Assembly: GCF_020991065.1 (NCBI RefSeq)
Contig: NZ_CP087710.1
Span: forward strand, 2,170,001 to 2,234,000
DNA length: 64,000 bases
Direction: 5' to 3'
Source: Nocardioides okcheonensis
Lineage (GTDB): Bacteria > Actinomycetota > Actinomycetes > Propionibacteriales > Nocardioidaceae
Numbering within the stretch: the stretch's first letter is position 1; every line of letters starts with the position of its first letter. A program made the position numbers and the translations under genes. This document shows positions 45,126 through 54,688 of the stretch, in pieces. Below the pieces are notes generated by a model. It was not told where the DNA came from and did no database searches. It was given only the letters and a program-made list of their open reading frames with translations.

Positions 45126-46310
45126 GTGCCCTCCCCGACGCCGACCCCTGCGCCGACGCCGGCCAACGCCCACCCGGCCGCGCCCGCCCCGACGACGACA
45201 GGCCCGAGCGAGCCCGCGACCGCCGGGCCCGCGACCGTGCCCAGCGCGACGACCACGACGGTCCCGCGGCTGCTCCGTCGCCCCTGGACGTTCCTCGTCG
45301 CCAACGCGGTGCTGATGGGCGTGACCACCTTCCTCGCCAGCCACGCGCTCGACCGCCCGGTCGCCGACCCCGAGGGCAGCTTCCTCGGCCCCTCGTGGGT
45401 CCGCCTGCCGGTGCTGTGCCTCGCGGCGATCGTCGCCGACCTGCTGCCGCGCGCCCTGTGGGTGGGGCGCCTCCACCCGGCCCGCTGCGTCGAGGCGGCG
45501 CGCGAGCGGCTGCGCACGCACTGGACCGGCGCCCGGCTGCTGCTGGTGACCGTCGGCATCTCCTGCTTCTACGTCGTCTACGTCGCCTACCGGAACCTCA
45601 AGTCGCTGCTGCCGCTCATCCGCGAGGACAAGTTCGACAGCGAGCTGTGGCGGATGGACCGGCTGCTGTTCCTCGGCCACGACCCGGCCACCGTCCTGCA
45701 GGACCTGCTGGGCCGCGACCTCTCGGCCCACGTCCTCTCCACCGTCTACCTCACCTACATCCCGCTCGTCGCGATCCTGGTGACGGTGTGGCTGGTCTGG
45801 TCGCGCAACATCGGCTACGGCTGGTGGTTCGTCACCGCCCAGGGCGTCGCGTGGACCCTCGGCACCGTGTCGTACTACCTGCTGCCGACCCTCGGCCCCG
45901 GGATCATGTACCCCTGGCTGGCCAGCGACCTGGTGCCGAACGGCACCTCCGACCTCATGGACTCCCTCGTCGCGTCCCGCCACGGGTTCCTCTGGGGCGA
46001 CGGCGACTACCAGGGCGTCGCCGGCTTCGCGAGCCTGCACACCGCGATCGCCCTGCTCTGGGCGCTGATGGCCCGGCACACCGTCCGCAGCCGGCTCGTC
46101 CAGCGGATCTTCTGGGTCAACTTCGCCCTGACCGTCGTCGCCACCCTCTACTTCGGGTGGCACTACATCGCCGACGACGTCGCCGGTGCGGTGATCGCGG
46201 TGGTCGCCTTCCGCGTCGGCGCCTGGGCGACCGGGCACCGACTCCGGCGACGCCGCGACCCCGACGGCGAGCCCGGCCGCGAGCACCGCGAGGTGCCCGC
46301 CGCTCCCTGA
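45126..46310 (+). CDS. PAP2-superfamily membrane protein
   Basis: A 394-aa protein. A Pro/Thr/Ala-rich N-terminal tail (about 1-60) precedes six hydrophobic segments. The C-terminal half holds the phosphatase-like core GFASLHTAIALLWALMARH and GWHYIADDVAGAV, whose two His and Asp match the PAP2_3/inositol-phosphoryl-transferase pattern. It likely acts on a lipid phosphate in the membrane. GTG 45126 follows GGAG; a longer in-frame start is possible but unsupported. Confidence 0.8.
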   Translation: MPSPTPTPAPTPANAHPAAPAPTTTGPSEPATAGPATVPSATTTTVPRLLRRPWTFLVANAVLMGVTTFLASHALDRPVADPEGSFLGPSWVRLPVLCLAAIVADLLPRALWVGRLHPARCVEAARERLRTHWTGARLLLVTVGISCFYVVYVAYRNLKSLLPLIREDKFDSELWRMDRLLFLGHDPATVLQDLLGRDLSAHVLSTVYLTYIPLVAILVTVWLVWSRNIGYGWWFVTAQGVAWTLGTVSYYLLPTLGPGIMYPWLASDLVPNGTSDLMDSLVASRHGFLWGDGDYQGVAGFASLHTAIALLWALMARHTVRSRLVQRIFWVNFALTVVATLYFGWHYIADDVAGAVIAVVAFRVGAWATGHRLRRRRDPDGEPGREHREVPAAP

Positions 46311-46418
46311 GCCACGCCTCGAGCGCCGCCGGCCGGCCCTCAAGGTTTCCCCAACCGCGACCGCGGAGGGTGTCGACGATCAGGACACCCCTCGCACGTA
46401 CTCGCGGACGGAGCTCAG

Positions 46419-48644
46419 ATGAACACCACCACCGGCACAGGACGGCGCGGAAGGACACTTCTCGTCGCCGTCGTCGCCCTCACCCTGACGGTCGTGGGGG
46501 CCGGCTTCGTCGCCTCCGCGATCTCCCCGCCGCCGGCGCACCAGCAGGGCACCGTCGGCCTCAAGCAGGTCGGACCGATCGACGAGGCCAACGGCTTCCC
46601 GCTCTGGTACAAGGACACCAACAACGTCAAGCTCGAGCTCTGCCTCGACCCCAACGACTCGAACTGCATCATGGGCGACGTCCCCGACCCGACGAAGCCG
46701 GTGTCGTTCCCCGACAACTTCCCGGACGAGGCCTTCTGGTCGGCGGCCGAGACGTCCATCGACTACGGCTCCGGCACCGCCCAGCTCGTCACGGCGGTCG
46801 AGGCGGCGTTCGCCGGCGGACCCGCCAAGGCCGGCGACCAGGTCAGCTTCGGCCGGATCCGGCTGCGGGCCTCGGGCCTCGTCGACAACGCCGAGTACAC
46901 CCTCACCCACCCGTTCGGCGTCGACCGCCTGACGGCCGAGCCGGGCGCCTTCAAGGGCATCAACATGACCGAGGACATCGGGGCACTCACGCCGGACGGC
47001 GTCTTCGACCAGACCCTCGGCAGCCGCCCCGGCCCGTTCCTCAAGTGGGACCCGGCGGTCGCACCGGCCGCGCCGGCCGGCTACCTGGGTGACGTCACGC
47101 AGGAGCACGCCGTCGTCGGCAGCCCCTACAACACCAACTTCTTCCGGGTGGAGGGACCGCGCGGCTCGTTCACCGGGTCGACCCAGCTCTGCCAGGACCC
47201 TGGCCTCGGCAACGACCCCGTCGCCCTCGACGACTGCATCCAGACCAACACCTTCTTCGTGCAGGGCAAGCTCGCGACCCGCATGGGCGTGCAGGCCACC
47301 CAGGCGTCGTACTCCACCTCCGGTGCGGGCCAGATGCTCGACATCTTCGCCACCAGCGAGACCGGGCAGCAGATCGTGGTGAAGGGCAGCGGCGTGCCGC
47401 AGACCCGGATGCGTGAGGACGCCTCCCGGCCGGGCAGGTACTACGCACGTGTCCTCACCGACGGTCCGCCCCCGTCCGACCTGGTGGTCACGAACGTGTC
47501 GGACTCCCCGGCGACGGTCGACCACATCGCCCCGTCGCTCTTCGGCGACAAGGTCCACGTCGCCAGCGCGGTCTACGACAACGACACCCGGACCCTGACG
47601 ATCGTCGCCGAGTCGGGTGCCGACGGCGCGACGCTGAGCCTCCGCGGCGACCTGCCCCGGGTCACCCCGACGGTGGCGCAGGGGCGGACGACCTGGACGA
47701 TCCCGAACCTGGCGGTCCCGCCGCCCGAGGTCACCGTCACGTCCGCCGAGGGCGGGTCCGACTCGGACGACGTGGTCGTCACCGGCGGCGAGGACACCGC
47801 GCTCGACGTCACCGCGGTGATCACCTCCGACGCCACGCAGGTCCAGACCAACCAGACGCTGACCCTCGACGGCCTCGCCTCCGCGGGAACGGTGTCGAGC
47901 TACGCCTGGAGCGTCACGCCGGCCACCGGCGCCCGCTTGACCCCGGTCGGGGCCAACGGCTCCTCGGTGACCTTCGTGGCCACGGCGGCAGGGACCTACG
48001 AGGTCGCACTGACCGTCTCCGGCAGGTCCAGCACCAGCACCGCAAGGACGACGATCACCGTGGCGTCGCCCAACGTCGCGCCCGTGGCCGACGCCGGGAC
48101 CGACCTGGCCGGGGCGATCCCGACCTCGACGGTCGCGCTGGACGGCACGGCGTCGCAGTACGCCTCGGCGTACGCGTGGACGCAGGCCGGGACCGACCCG
48201 GTCCAGGTGACGCTGAAGAACCCGGGGACCGCCAACCCGACGTTCGTGGTGCCCGCCTCGACCCAGCCGCTGACGCTCACCTTCACCCTCACCATCACCG
48301 ACGTCAACGGCACCACCGCCACCGACGCGGTGCGGGTCGTCACCGACCCGGGCACGGTGAGCGTGGCGAGCGCGTCCTACAAGCGCGGCAACCAGGAGTG
48401 GCGGGTCAGGGGAAGCGCCAAGCACTGCTCGGCGAGCAACCTGATGAGCATCTACTGGAACAAGCCCGCCGCCGCGCCGGTGCTCCTCGGGACGGCGACG
48501 CCCGCCCTGGCCCTCGGGGTCTGCGACTTCGACTTCCGGCTGAAGAACACGCCCACCGCGCTGCGGCCCACCGCAGCCGGCACGGTCACCGTGCGCTCGG
48601 CCTACGGAGCGGAGTCCGGCCCGTCCGGGTTCGCCCTGCAGTGA
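46419..48644 (+). CDS. Large secreted protein with PKD-like domains
   Basis: A 741-aa exported protein. A signal peptide or anchor (about 10-35: LLVAVVALTLTVVGAGFVASA) is followed by a domain with GFPLWYKDTNNVKLELCLDPNDSNC in segments, which is paired with disulfide-forming Cys. Two PKD/Ig-like repeats follow (about 470-545 with SYAWSVTPATGA, and 555-640 with DAGTDLAGAI-type sequence), then a C-terminal domain with two Cys (SASYKRGNQEWRVRGSA). No cell-wall anchor motif was seen. It heads the copper/cell-surface block. Confidence 0.75.
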   Translation: MNTTTGTGRRGRTLLVAVVALTLTVVGAGFVASAISPPPAHQQGTVGLKQVGPIDEANGFPLWYKDTNNVKLELCLDPNDSNCIMGDVPDPTKPVSFPDNFPDEAFWSAAETSIDYGSGTAQLVTAVEAAFAGGPAKAGDQVSFGRIRLRASGLVDNAEYTLTHPFGVDRLTAEPGAFKGINMTEDIGALTPDGVFDQTLGSRPGPFLKWDPAVAPAAPAGYLGDVTQEHAVVGSPYNTNFFRVEGPRGSFTGSTQLCQDPGLGNDPVALDDCIQTNTFFVQGKLATRMGVQATQASYSTSGAGQMLDIFATSETGQQIVVKGSGVPQTRMREDASRPGRYYARVLTDGPPPSDLVVTNVSDSPATVDHIAPSLFGDKVHVASAVYDNDTRTLTIVAESGADGATLSLRGDLPRVTPTVAQGRTTWTIPNLAVPPPEVTVTSAEGGSDSDDVVVTGGEDTALDVTAVITSDATQVQTNQTLTLDGLASAGTVSSYAWSVTPATGARLTPVGANGSSVTFVATAAGTYEVALTVSGRSSTSTARTTITVASPNVAPVADAGTDLAGAIPTSTVALDGTASQYASAYAWTQAGTDPVQVTLKNPGTANPTFVVPASTQPLTLTFTLTITDVNGTTATDAVRVVTDPGTVSVASASYKRGNQEWRVRGSAKHCSASNLMSIYWNKPAAAPVLLGTATPALALGVCDFDFRLKNTPTALRPTAAGTVTVRSAYGAESGPSGFALQ

Positions 48645-48677
48645 CGACCGCTCCCGCGGAGGGCGGGAGCAGCTGAC

Positions 48678-48717
48678 GCCGGTGCCCGGTGGTCCCGTGT
48701 GACCACCGGGCACCGGC
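48678..48717 (+). terminator. Terminator after the PKD protein gene
   Basis: A perfect 16-bp stem (48678-48693 with 48702-48717) with an 8-nt loop, 34 nt beyond the stop. Confidence 0.8.
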
Positions 48718-48805
48718 CCGTCCGGAGCCGGACTGACCGCACAAGGAATGCCCAAGGTCGCAGGCGAACGCTGGACCGGTCAGCTCGTACGGAGGAGGAC
48801 GCACC

Positions 48806-50506
48806 ATGGCATCAGCGACCCGACGCAACGTGCTGGCGACGATGGGCCTGGGGACCGTCGCCGTCGCCGGCGTGACGCTCCCGCTCGGCCAGTCGGCCAG
48901 CACGAAGGACTGGATCAGCACCGCGCCCAAGCCGGTGCGCTTCACCCGCCGGATGCCGGTGCCGCAGCCGCTCGTGCCGACGGTGCTCACCGACGAGTAC
49001 GGCGACTACCACCTCTACGAGGTCACCGAGACGGCCGTGCAGGCGCAGGTGCTCGACCCCGGCGCCCCGACCACGACGGTGCTGGCGTACGGCCCGCACG
49101 GCGGCGCGCCGTCGGTGCCGGGCCCGCTGATCAAGGTCGACCAGCACACGCGGGTGTGCCTCAAGGTCCGCAACCAGCTGCCGCCGGTCCACCCGGTCTG
49201 GGGCTACCCCGCGGCCACCTCGACCCACCTGCACGGATCGGCGTCGCTGCCGCAGTACGACGGCTACGCCGACGACCTCACCCAGCCCGGGCACTGGAAG
49301 GCGTACTGGTACCCGAACCACCAGGGCCCCCGCACGCTCTGGTACCACGACCACGCCGTCCACCACACGGCGCAGAACGTCTACAGCGGCCTCGTCGCGC
49401 AGTACCACCTGCAGAACGCGTGGGAGAAGGCCAACCTCCCCCAGGGGCCGTACGACGTCCCGCTGACGGTGAGCGACGCGATGTTCGACTCCAACGGCGC
49501 TCTGGCCTACATGGACCGCGACCACGCCGGCCTCTACGGCGACGTGATCACCGTCAACGGCGTCCCGTGGCCCTTCCACGAGGTCGAGCAGCGGTGGTAC
49601 CGCTTCCGGGTTCTGGTCGCGACGCTGTCGCGCTCCTTCACCTTCTCGATGGTCAACACCCGCACCGGCGCGGTGCTCCCGACGTACGTCGTCGCGACCG
49701 ACGGCGGGCTGATGGTGCCGCAGAAGGTCACGACGTGGCGCCACGGGGGCGCCGAGCGCTACGAGGTGATGGTCGACTTCTCCGGCTGCCGGATCGGCGA
49801 CACCGTCGAGCTGCGCAACGCCAGCAACAAGAACAACGTCGACTGGGTCCACACCAACAAGGTGCTGCAGCTGCGGGTCACCTCGGCGGCGCGCAGCACG
49901 GTCGCCAACCGTGTGGTCACGCCGCCGGCGTCGGAGGTCAACGAGGTGATGACGGCGCCCCGCACGCTCTCGCGACGCACCCGGAACATCGACCTCGAGC
50001 ACGACGACGTCACCAACGAGTACCTCATCAACGGCATGTCCTGGCACGACATCCAGGCCGGCAACTGGAACCTCTTCACCGCCGACGGCCCGCCGCCGCG
50101 CCCCGGCGACTACGAGGTGTGGAAGATCGAGAACAAGTCGGGCGGCTGGTTCCACCCGCTGCACATCCACCTCGTCGACTTCCGCGTGCTGTCCCGCAAG
50201 GGCGGCCTCGGCAAGGTCGCCGCGTGGGAGATGGGGCCGAAGGACGTGGTCTACGTCGGCGAGGGCGAGACCGTCGAGGTGCTGGTGCACTACGCGATGG
50301 CGCCCGCCACCTACCCCGACGGCCGCTCCACCGGCCAGGCCGGTGCGACCGCGAACCAGGGCGGGCGCTACATGATCCACTGCCACAACCTCGCCCACGA
50401 GGACAACGACATGATGGGCCAGTTCCTCGTGGCGCCGGCCGTCGGCGACGCCGACCTGAGCCTCACGGGCGTCAACCACCCGTTCGCCGCCGCACCGGCG
50501 GTCTGA
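48806..50506 (+). CDS. Multicopper oxidase (laccase / spore-coat CotA type), Tat-exported
   Basis: A 566-aa blue-copper oxidase. The N-terminus has a twin-Arg motif (TRRNVLATMG) and a hydrophobic stretch, so Tat export is likely. Copper sites are all intact: THLHGS (about 140), LWYHDHAVHHT (about 178), HPLHIHLVDF (about 450) and MIHCHNLAHEDNDMM (about 523), giving the type 1 Cys at about 526. Relatives oxidise phenols, bilirubin or Cu(I). It is followed after 7 nt by a signal peptidase gene. Confidence 0.93.
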   Translation: MASATRRNVLATMGLGTVAVAGVTLPLGQSASTKDWISTAPKPVRFTRRMPVPQPLVPTVLTDEYGDYHLYEVTETAVQAQVLDPGAPTTTVLAYGPHGGAPSVPGPLIKVDQHTRVCLKVRNQLPPVHPVWGYPAATSTHLHGSASLPQYDGYADDLTQPGHWKAYWYPNHQGPRTLWYHDHAVHHTAQNVYSGLVAQYHLQNAWEKANLPQGPYDVPLTVSDAMFDSNGALAYMDRDHAGLYGDVITVNGVPWPFHEVEQRWYRFRVLVATLSRSFTFSMVNTRTGAVLPTYVVATDGGLMVPQKVTTWRHGGAERYEVMVDFSGCRIGDTVELRNASNKNNVDWVHTNKVLQLRVTSAARSTVANRVVTPPASEVNEVMTAPRTLSRRTRNIDLEHDDVTNEYLINGMSWHDIQAGNWNLFTADGPPPRPGDYEVWKIENKSGGWFHPLHIHLVDFRVLSRKGGLGKVAAWEMGPKDVVYVGEGETVEVLVHYAMAPATYPDGRSTGQAGATANQGGRYMIHCHNLAHEDNDMMGQFLVAPAVGDADLSLTGVNHPFAAAPAV

Positions 50507-50513
50507 GCGACCC

Positions 50514-51014
50514 GTGCGCGGGCCGTCCGCACGCACCTCCGCCCTCGCGGCCGCCACGCTCTGCGTGGTGGTCGGGGTGGGGGTCGTCCGCGCCACGGTC
50601 GTCGAGCCGGTGCGGATCGACTCCTCCAGCATGTCGCCCACGCTGCGCGCGGGCGACGTGGTCCTGGTCTCGCGCCACGCCCCCGACCCCGGGTCGCTCA
50701 GGCGGGGCGACCTCGTCGTCTTCGCGATGCCGGGCGACGGCACCCGGGCGATCAAGAGGGTCGTGGGCCTGCCCGGCGAGAGCGTGGTCGTCCTCGACGG
50801 GGTGCTGCACGTCGACGGCCTCGCGGTGCCGGAGGCGTACGTCGACCCCCGCTGGGTGGACGGCTCCTACACCCGCACCTTCGAGGTCCCCGACGACGCG
50901 GTGCTCGTGATGGGCGACAACCGCGCCAACTCGATCGACTCCCGCGACTACGGCCCGGTGCCGGCCGACGACCTGCTCGGCGAGGTGCTGGTGCGGATCT
51001 GGCCGGTGTCCTGA
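50514..51014 (+). CDS. lepB: Signal peptidase I
   Basis: A 166-aa S26 peptidase with one N-terminal membrane segment (about 10-28). The catalytic Ser is in SSSMSPTL (about 40) and the catalytic Lys in AIKRVVGLPG (about 80); MGDNRANSIDSRDYGPV is the family's box E. It is short compared with housekeeping LepB and lies in an operon with the oxidase and downstream of a PKD protein, suggesting a dedicated peptidase. GTG 50514. Its 3' end overlaps the convergent CopD-CtaG gene by 67 bp. Confidence 0.92.
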   Translation: MRGPSARTSALAAATLCVVVGVGVVRATVVEPVRIDSSSMSPTLRAGDVVLVSRHAPDPGSLRRGDLVVFAMPGDGTRAIKRVVGLPGESVVVLDGVLHVDGLAVPEAYVDPRWVDGSYTRTFEVPDDAVLVMGDNRANSIDSRDYGPVPADDLLGEVLVRIWPVS

Positions 51015-52834
51015 GCGACGGCGCCGGGCCGGACCGCGACGACGGCCAGGAGCATCCCGGCGGCAGCGACCAGGGCGAGCAGCCCGGCGAGCCGCTGGTC
51101 GGCGGCCGGATCGACCCATCCCCAGCGGAGCTCGAGGAACCACCGGCCCGCCACCAGCCGGTCGCCGAGCAGCAGCTGGGCACCGAGCACGCCGAGGCAG
51201 GCCGCGGGCAGGAGCGACGCGAGCCGCGCCGCGCCCCCCGCGACCTGCCGTGGGGCCTGCTCCCCGCCGCCTCCGTGGGGGGCAAGGGCCGACAGGTGGT
51301 ACGTGCCGGCCGCAGTGGCGGCGAGGAGCAGGGTCAGGTGCACCCAGTGCGAGCGCTGCGAGGCCTCGAGCAGCGGGGTGCGGTAGACGAGGACGAGCAG
51401 GCCGCCGACCGCGACGGCACCCACGACGGGGTCGACCGGCCGGCGCCACAGGCGCGCCGCCGCGGCGCGGACGACCACCGCGGGGACGACGAGCAGCATC
51501 AGCAGCAGCTGCAGGACCTGGACGCTGAGCATGGCGGGTGCGTAGGTCGCCAGGCCGGAGCAGAGCACGACCACCGCGAGCACGGCGGCCGCCGTGGCCG
51601 CGTGCAGGCGCTGCTCGGGCCACGACCCGCCCGCCGCGACGACGCGGTGCACCGCGAGCCGGTAGGCGACGAGCAGGCCGCCGACGACCAGCAGCGCCAG
51701 CGCGTTGGGCCGGACCGCTCCCAGCAGCAGCCAGGCCGACACCGGCTGCACGACGGCCGGCAGGCCGGGATGGCTGCTGCCGTGCTCGGGTGCGACCGCG
51801 ACGACCGGCAGCGGGGTGCGCGAGAGGGCGCCGGCGAGGCCGCCCGCGACGGCCATCAGCGCCACCTCCGCCACCGCCAGGCGGGTGAAGACGGCGCGGC
51901 CGCCGTAGGCCAGGTCGCGTCGGAGGCGGCGGCGGTGCAGGGCACCGCACCAGCCCAGCAGCGCGAGCAGCACGACCTTGGCCAGCACCAGCGCGGCGTA
52001 GCCGCTGGACCACGCCGACCAGGTCGCCAGGTGCACGCTCGCCGAGGCGGCCCCCGACACCGCGAGCGCGAGGTAGGCGCCTCCCGCGAGCGGGCTGAAC
52101 CGCTCGAGCGCGGCGGCGCGGAGGGCGGGCGCGCGGCGCAGGTGGACCAGCACGCCGACCAGGCCGCCCACCCAGATCGCCGCCGCGGCCACGTGGACGA
52201 CGATGCCGGTGGCGACGACGTCCTGGTCGGCGACCGCTCCGGCGTGGCCCGCCAGCTGGGCGGAGCAGGCCGAGGAGCGCGGCGGCCAGCGCAGCGGCGG
52301 CACCCCGGCGGCTGCGGGCCGCGCGGCGAGGACGAGGACGACCGCCGCGGCGGCTGCCGCCAGCAGGTGGCCGCGGGCCGTCCCGGGCACCGAGCCGACG
52401 AGCCCGCGCCACGGCTCGTCGCCGGACAGCAGCCGGGAGACCAGCCGGGAGACCGGGACGGCGCGGGTGTCGGCGACGACCAGCACCGCGGTCGCGACCG
52501 ACACCACGAGCCAGGCCGCGGCTCCGCCGGCCGCGGCCCGGGTCGCCCGCCGCCGTGCGTCCCGCACCTCGTGGTCACCGTCGCCGTCGGGGGCGAGCAG
52601 CACCGCGGCCACCAGCAGCGACCCGGTCGTCAGCACCGCGACCAGCAGGGCGGCCGCGTCCGCGAGGCGCAGCGCCCAGCCGGTCCACGCGCCCGCGTCC
52701 GGGATGCCCGGCGGCGCCGGGACCGGTCCCGCACCGCTGGCGACCGAGCCGAGCACGAGCGCGCCGACGAGGAGCGCCGCCAGCCCGCCCACGAGCGGGG
52801 CGCGGCGCTGGTGCCGGGGCTCGCGCGCATCCAC
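50948..52834 (-). CDS. CopD-CtaG fusion membrane protein
   Basis: A 628-aa polytopic protein. The N-terminal half (about 45-330) has CopD-like segments with GHAGAVADQDVVATGIVVHVAAAAIWVGGL and a second HLATWSAWSSGYAALVLAKVVLL. The C-terminal half (about 360-600) matches the cytochrome c oxidase assembly factor CtaG type (LLLGAVRPNALALLVVGGLLVAYRLAVHR, then SVQVLQLLLMLLVVPAVV). Both are linked to copper import or delivery to oxidases. GTG 52834 was chosen after a GCCCC leader; it lies opposite the divergent SARP-type gene. Confidence 0.82.
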   Translation of the reverse strand: MDAREPRHQRRAPLVGGLAALLVGALVLGSVASGAGPVPAPPGIPDAGAWTGWALRLADAAALLVAVLTTGSLLVAAVLLAPDGDGDHEVRDARRRATRAAAGGAAAWLVVSVATAVLVVADTRAVPVSRLVSRLLSGDEPWRGLVGSVPGTARGHLLAAAAAAVVLVLAARPAAAGVPPLRWPPRSSACSAQLAGHAGAVADQDVVATGIVVHVAAAAIWVGGLVGVLVHLRRAPALRAAALERFSPLAGGAYLALAVSGAASASVHLATWSAWSSGYAALVLAKVVLLALLGWCGALHRRRLRRDLAYGGRAVFTRLAVAEVALMAVAGGLAGALSRTPLPVVAVAPEHGSSHPGLPAVVQPVSAWLLLGAVRPNALALLVVGGLLVAYRLAVHRVVAAGGSWPEQRLHAATAAAVLAVVVLCSGLATYAPAMLSVQVLQLLLMLLVVPAVVVRAAAARLWRRPVDPVVGAVAVGGLLVLVYRTPLLEASQRSHWVHLTLLLAATAAGTYHLSALAPHGGGGEQAPRQVAGGAARLASLLPAACLGVLGAQLLLGDRLVAGRWFLELRWGWVDPAADQRLAGLLALVAAAGMLLAVVAVRPGAVAQDTGQIRTSTSPSRSSAGTGP

Positions 52835-53013
52835 GGGGCGAGCCTCCGGTGCCGGGCTTGGGGAAATCTGGGGCCGGGGCGGTCTAGCGCACCCCCTCAC
52901 CCGTGGGGGTGTGCCGCCCCCTCAACGGCGGCTGCCGGGCGGAGGCCACCACGACGACGATGGCATCGCCGGGAGCCACCTCGTTCCCGCAGAGACGTCC
53001 GTGGGGGACACTC

Positions 53014-53904
53014 ATGATCCAGCTCGACCTCTTCGGCGAGACCTCGCTCCGCACCGCCGGGGGAGCGCCTCTCGGCGCCGACCTCGGTGGCGTGAAGCCG
53101 CGGCAGATCCTCGCCATCCTCGCCCTGAGCACCGGCCCGGTCTCCAAGGACCGGCTCGCCGGACTGCTGTGGGAGGACCACCCGCCGCGCTCCTACCTCA
53201 GCACGCTCGAGAGCTACGTCTGCGTGCTGCGCCGGGCGCTGGCGCACGTCACCGGCGACCGGGCGGCGATCCGCACGGTGATGCACGGCTACGTCCTCGA
53301 CCCCGAGGTCGTCGACGTCGACGTCCGACGCTTCCGGACCCTCACCGCGGCCGCAGCCGACGCCTCGACCGAGGACGCCCTCGTCCTCCTGGGCCGGGCG
53401 ACCGCCCTCGTGCGGGGCGAGCTCCTCGCCAGCGAGGCCTACGCCGGGTGGGCCGCCGAGGCCCGCGACGCCTTCCGGGTCGAGCTCGCGAGCGTGGCGA
53501 CCCGGGCCGCCGAGCACGCCCTCGCGCTCGGTCGTCCCGCCGACGCGGTCGGCCACGCCAGGCTCGCCGTCGCGCAGGACGACCTCGGCGAGACCGCCTG
53601 CCGGGTGCTGATGCGGGCGCTGCAGGCCGAGGGACGGCGCGGCGAGGCGCTGCGCTGCTACCTGGGGCTGCGCGAGTCGCTCGAGCGCGAGCTCGGCTCC
53701 AGCCCGTCCGCGGAGAGCCGCGACCTCTACGTCGCGATGCTGCGCGCGGACGACGGCCCCGCCGACGCGCCGGACCTCACCGCCGAGGTCGCGACGCTGG
53801 TCGACCTGCTGCGGCAGGCGGTCGGCGGGATGCCGATCCGCGCGCGCGACCGGGCGACGCGGGCGCTGGACGAGTTCGCCGCCGAGCTCGCCCCCACCGG
53901 GTGA
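53014..53904 (+). CDS. SARP/AfsR-type transcriptional regulator (BTAD domain)
   Basis: A 296-aa DNA-binding regulator. The N-terminal OmpR-like winged helix (about 1-95: LDLFGETSLRTAGG, VKPRQILAILAL, LAGLLWEDHPPRSYLSTLESYV) is followed by a bacterial transcriptional-activation domain (about 100-240: DVDVRRFRTLT, LVRGELLASEAYAGWA). No ATPase domain follows, so it is a small SARP. It stands between CopD-CtaG and a two-component system and may be the local activator. ATG 53014 follows GGGGGA. Confidence 0.87.
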   Translation: MIQLDLFGETSLRTAGGAPLGADLGGVKPRQILAILALSTGPVSKDRLAGLLWEDHPPRSYLSTLESYVCVLRRALAHVTGDRAAIRTVMHGYVLDPEVVDVDVRRFRTLTAAAADASTEDALVLLGRATALVRGELLASEAYAGWAAEARDAFRVELASVATRAAEHALALGRPADAVGHARLAVAQDDLGETACRVLMRALQAEGRRGEALRCYLGLRESLERELGSSPSAESRDLYVAMLRADDGPADAPDLTAEVATLVDLLRQAVGGMPIRARDRATRALDEFAAELAPTG

Positions 53905-54028
53905 CGTCCTCAGTTTTGGGCATCGCGAGGAAAAGGCGCAGACGCGGGCCTCGTCCTGGCCCTACCGTGGGATCTCGGGTGGCTCTCGGCCCGGATTGTC
54001 GCCGCCCCGCGCACGGGGGAGCCGGCCG

Positions 54029-54688
54029 ATGTTCGAGGTGGAGGGGACAGGACGCCGCACCCGGGTGCTGGTCGTCGACGACCACCGCACCTTCACCGAC
54101 CTGGTCTGCATGGCGATCGCGGCGGAGGAGGGCCTCGAGTGCCTCGGCGCCGCCCACGACGCCGAGGGCGCCCGGGCGATGACCGACCAGCTCCGGCCCG
54201 ACATCGTCATCATGGACGTCCGCCTCGGCAACGACGACGGCCTGAGCCTCACCCGCGAGCTCGTCCAGCGGCACCCGCTGCTGCGGGTCGTGGTGCTGAC
54301 CGCGGAGCCGGGACCCTCGGTGCTGCGCAGCGCCGCCGCTGCCGGGGCCAGCGCCCTGCTGCCGAAGGACGGCGCCTTCGAGGACCTCCGCGAGGTGCTG
54401 GTGGGCCCGCCCGGCGACGGCCTGGTGGTCGCGCCCGCCCTGCTGCGCACGCTGGTCCTCGACACCTCCGGCGGCGCTGCCCCCGTCGAGCGCCCCGCCC
54501 TGACCCCGCAGGAGGAGCGCGTGATCCGGCTCCTCGCCGCGGGACGCGACGTCCGGGCCATCTCCCACGACCTGAACATCTCCGTCCACACCTGCCGGGG
54601 ATACGTGAAGAGCCTGCTGCACAAGCTGCACGCCCACTCCCAGCTCGAGGCGGTGGCGGTCGCACGCGCCGCGGGGATCGTCCCGTGA
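54029..54688 (+). CDS. NarL/FixJ-family response regulator
   Basis: A 219-aa two-domain regulator. The receiver (about 8-125) has VLVVDDHRTFTDLV, the phosphoacceptor in VIMDVRLGNDDG and the Lys in LLPKDGAF. The LuxR-type HTH (about 150-215) has LTPQEERVIRLLAAGRDVRAIS and SVHTCRGYVKSLLHKL. ATG 54029 follows GGGGGA. Its stop overlaps the kinase start (GTGA), so it forms a coupled two-component system. Confidence 0.93.
   Translation: MFEVEGTGRRTRVLVVDDHRTFTDLVCMAIAAEEGLECLGAAHDAEGARAMTDQLRPDIVIMDVRLGNDDGLSLTRELVQRHPLLRVVVLTAEPGPSVLRSAAAAGASALLPKDGAFEDLREVLVGPPGDGLVVAPALLRTLVLDTSGGAAPVERPALTPQEERVIRLLAAGRDVRAISHDLNISVHTCRGYVKSLLHKLHAHSQLEAVAVARAAGIVP

Noticed and set aside
53903..53915. Solo half of the dispersed hairpin (GACGTCCTCAG)
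   Set aside because: No partner arm lies within 100 bp; an 11-nt match in GC-rich DNA may be chance.
54139..54684. N-terminal extension of the sensor kinase into the response regulator gene
   Set aside because: The region is the regulator's coding sequence in another frame; the kinase starts at GTG 54685 with a GTGA overlap.
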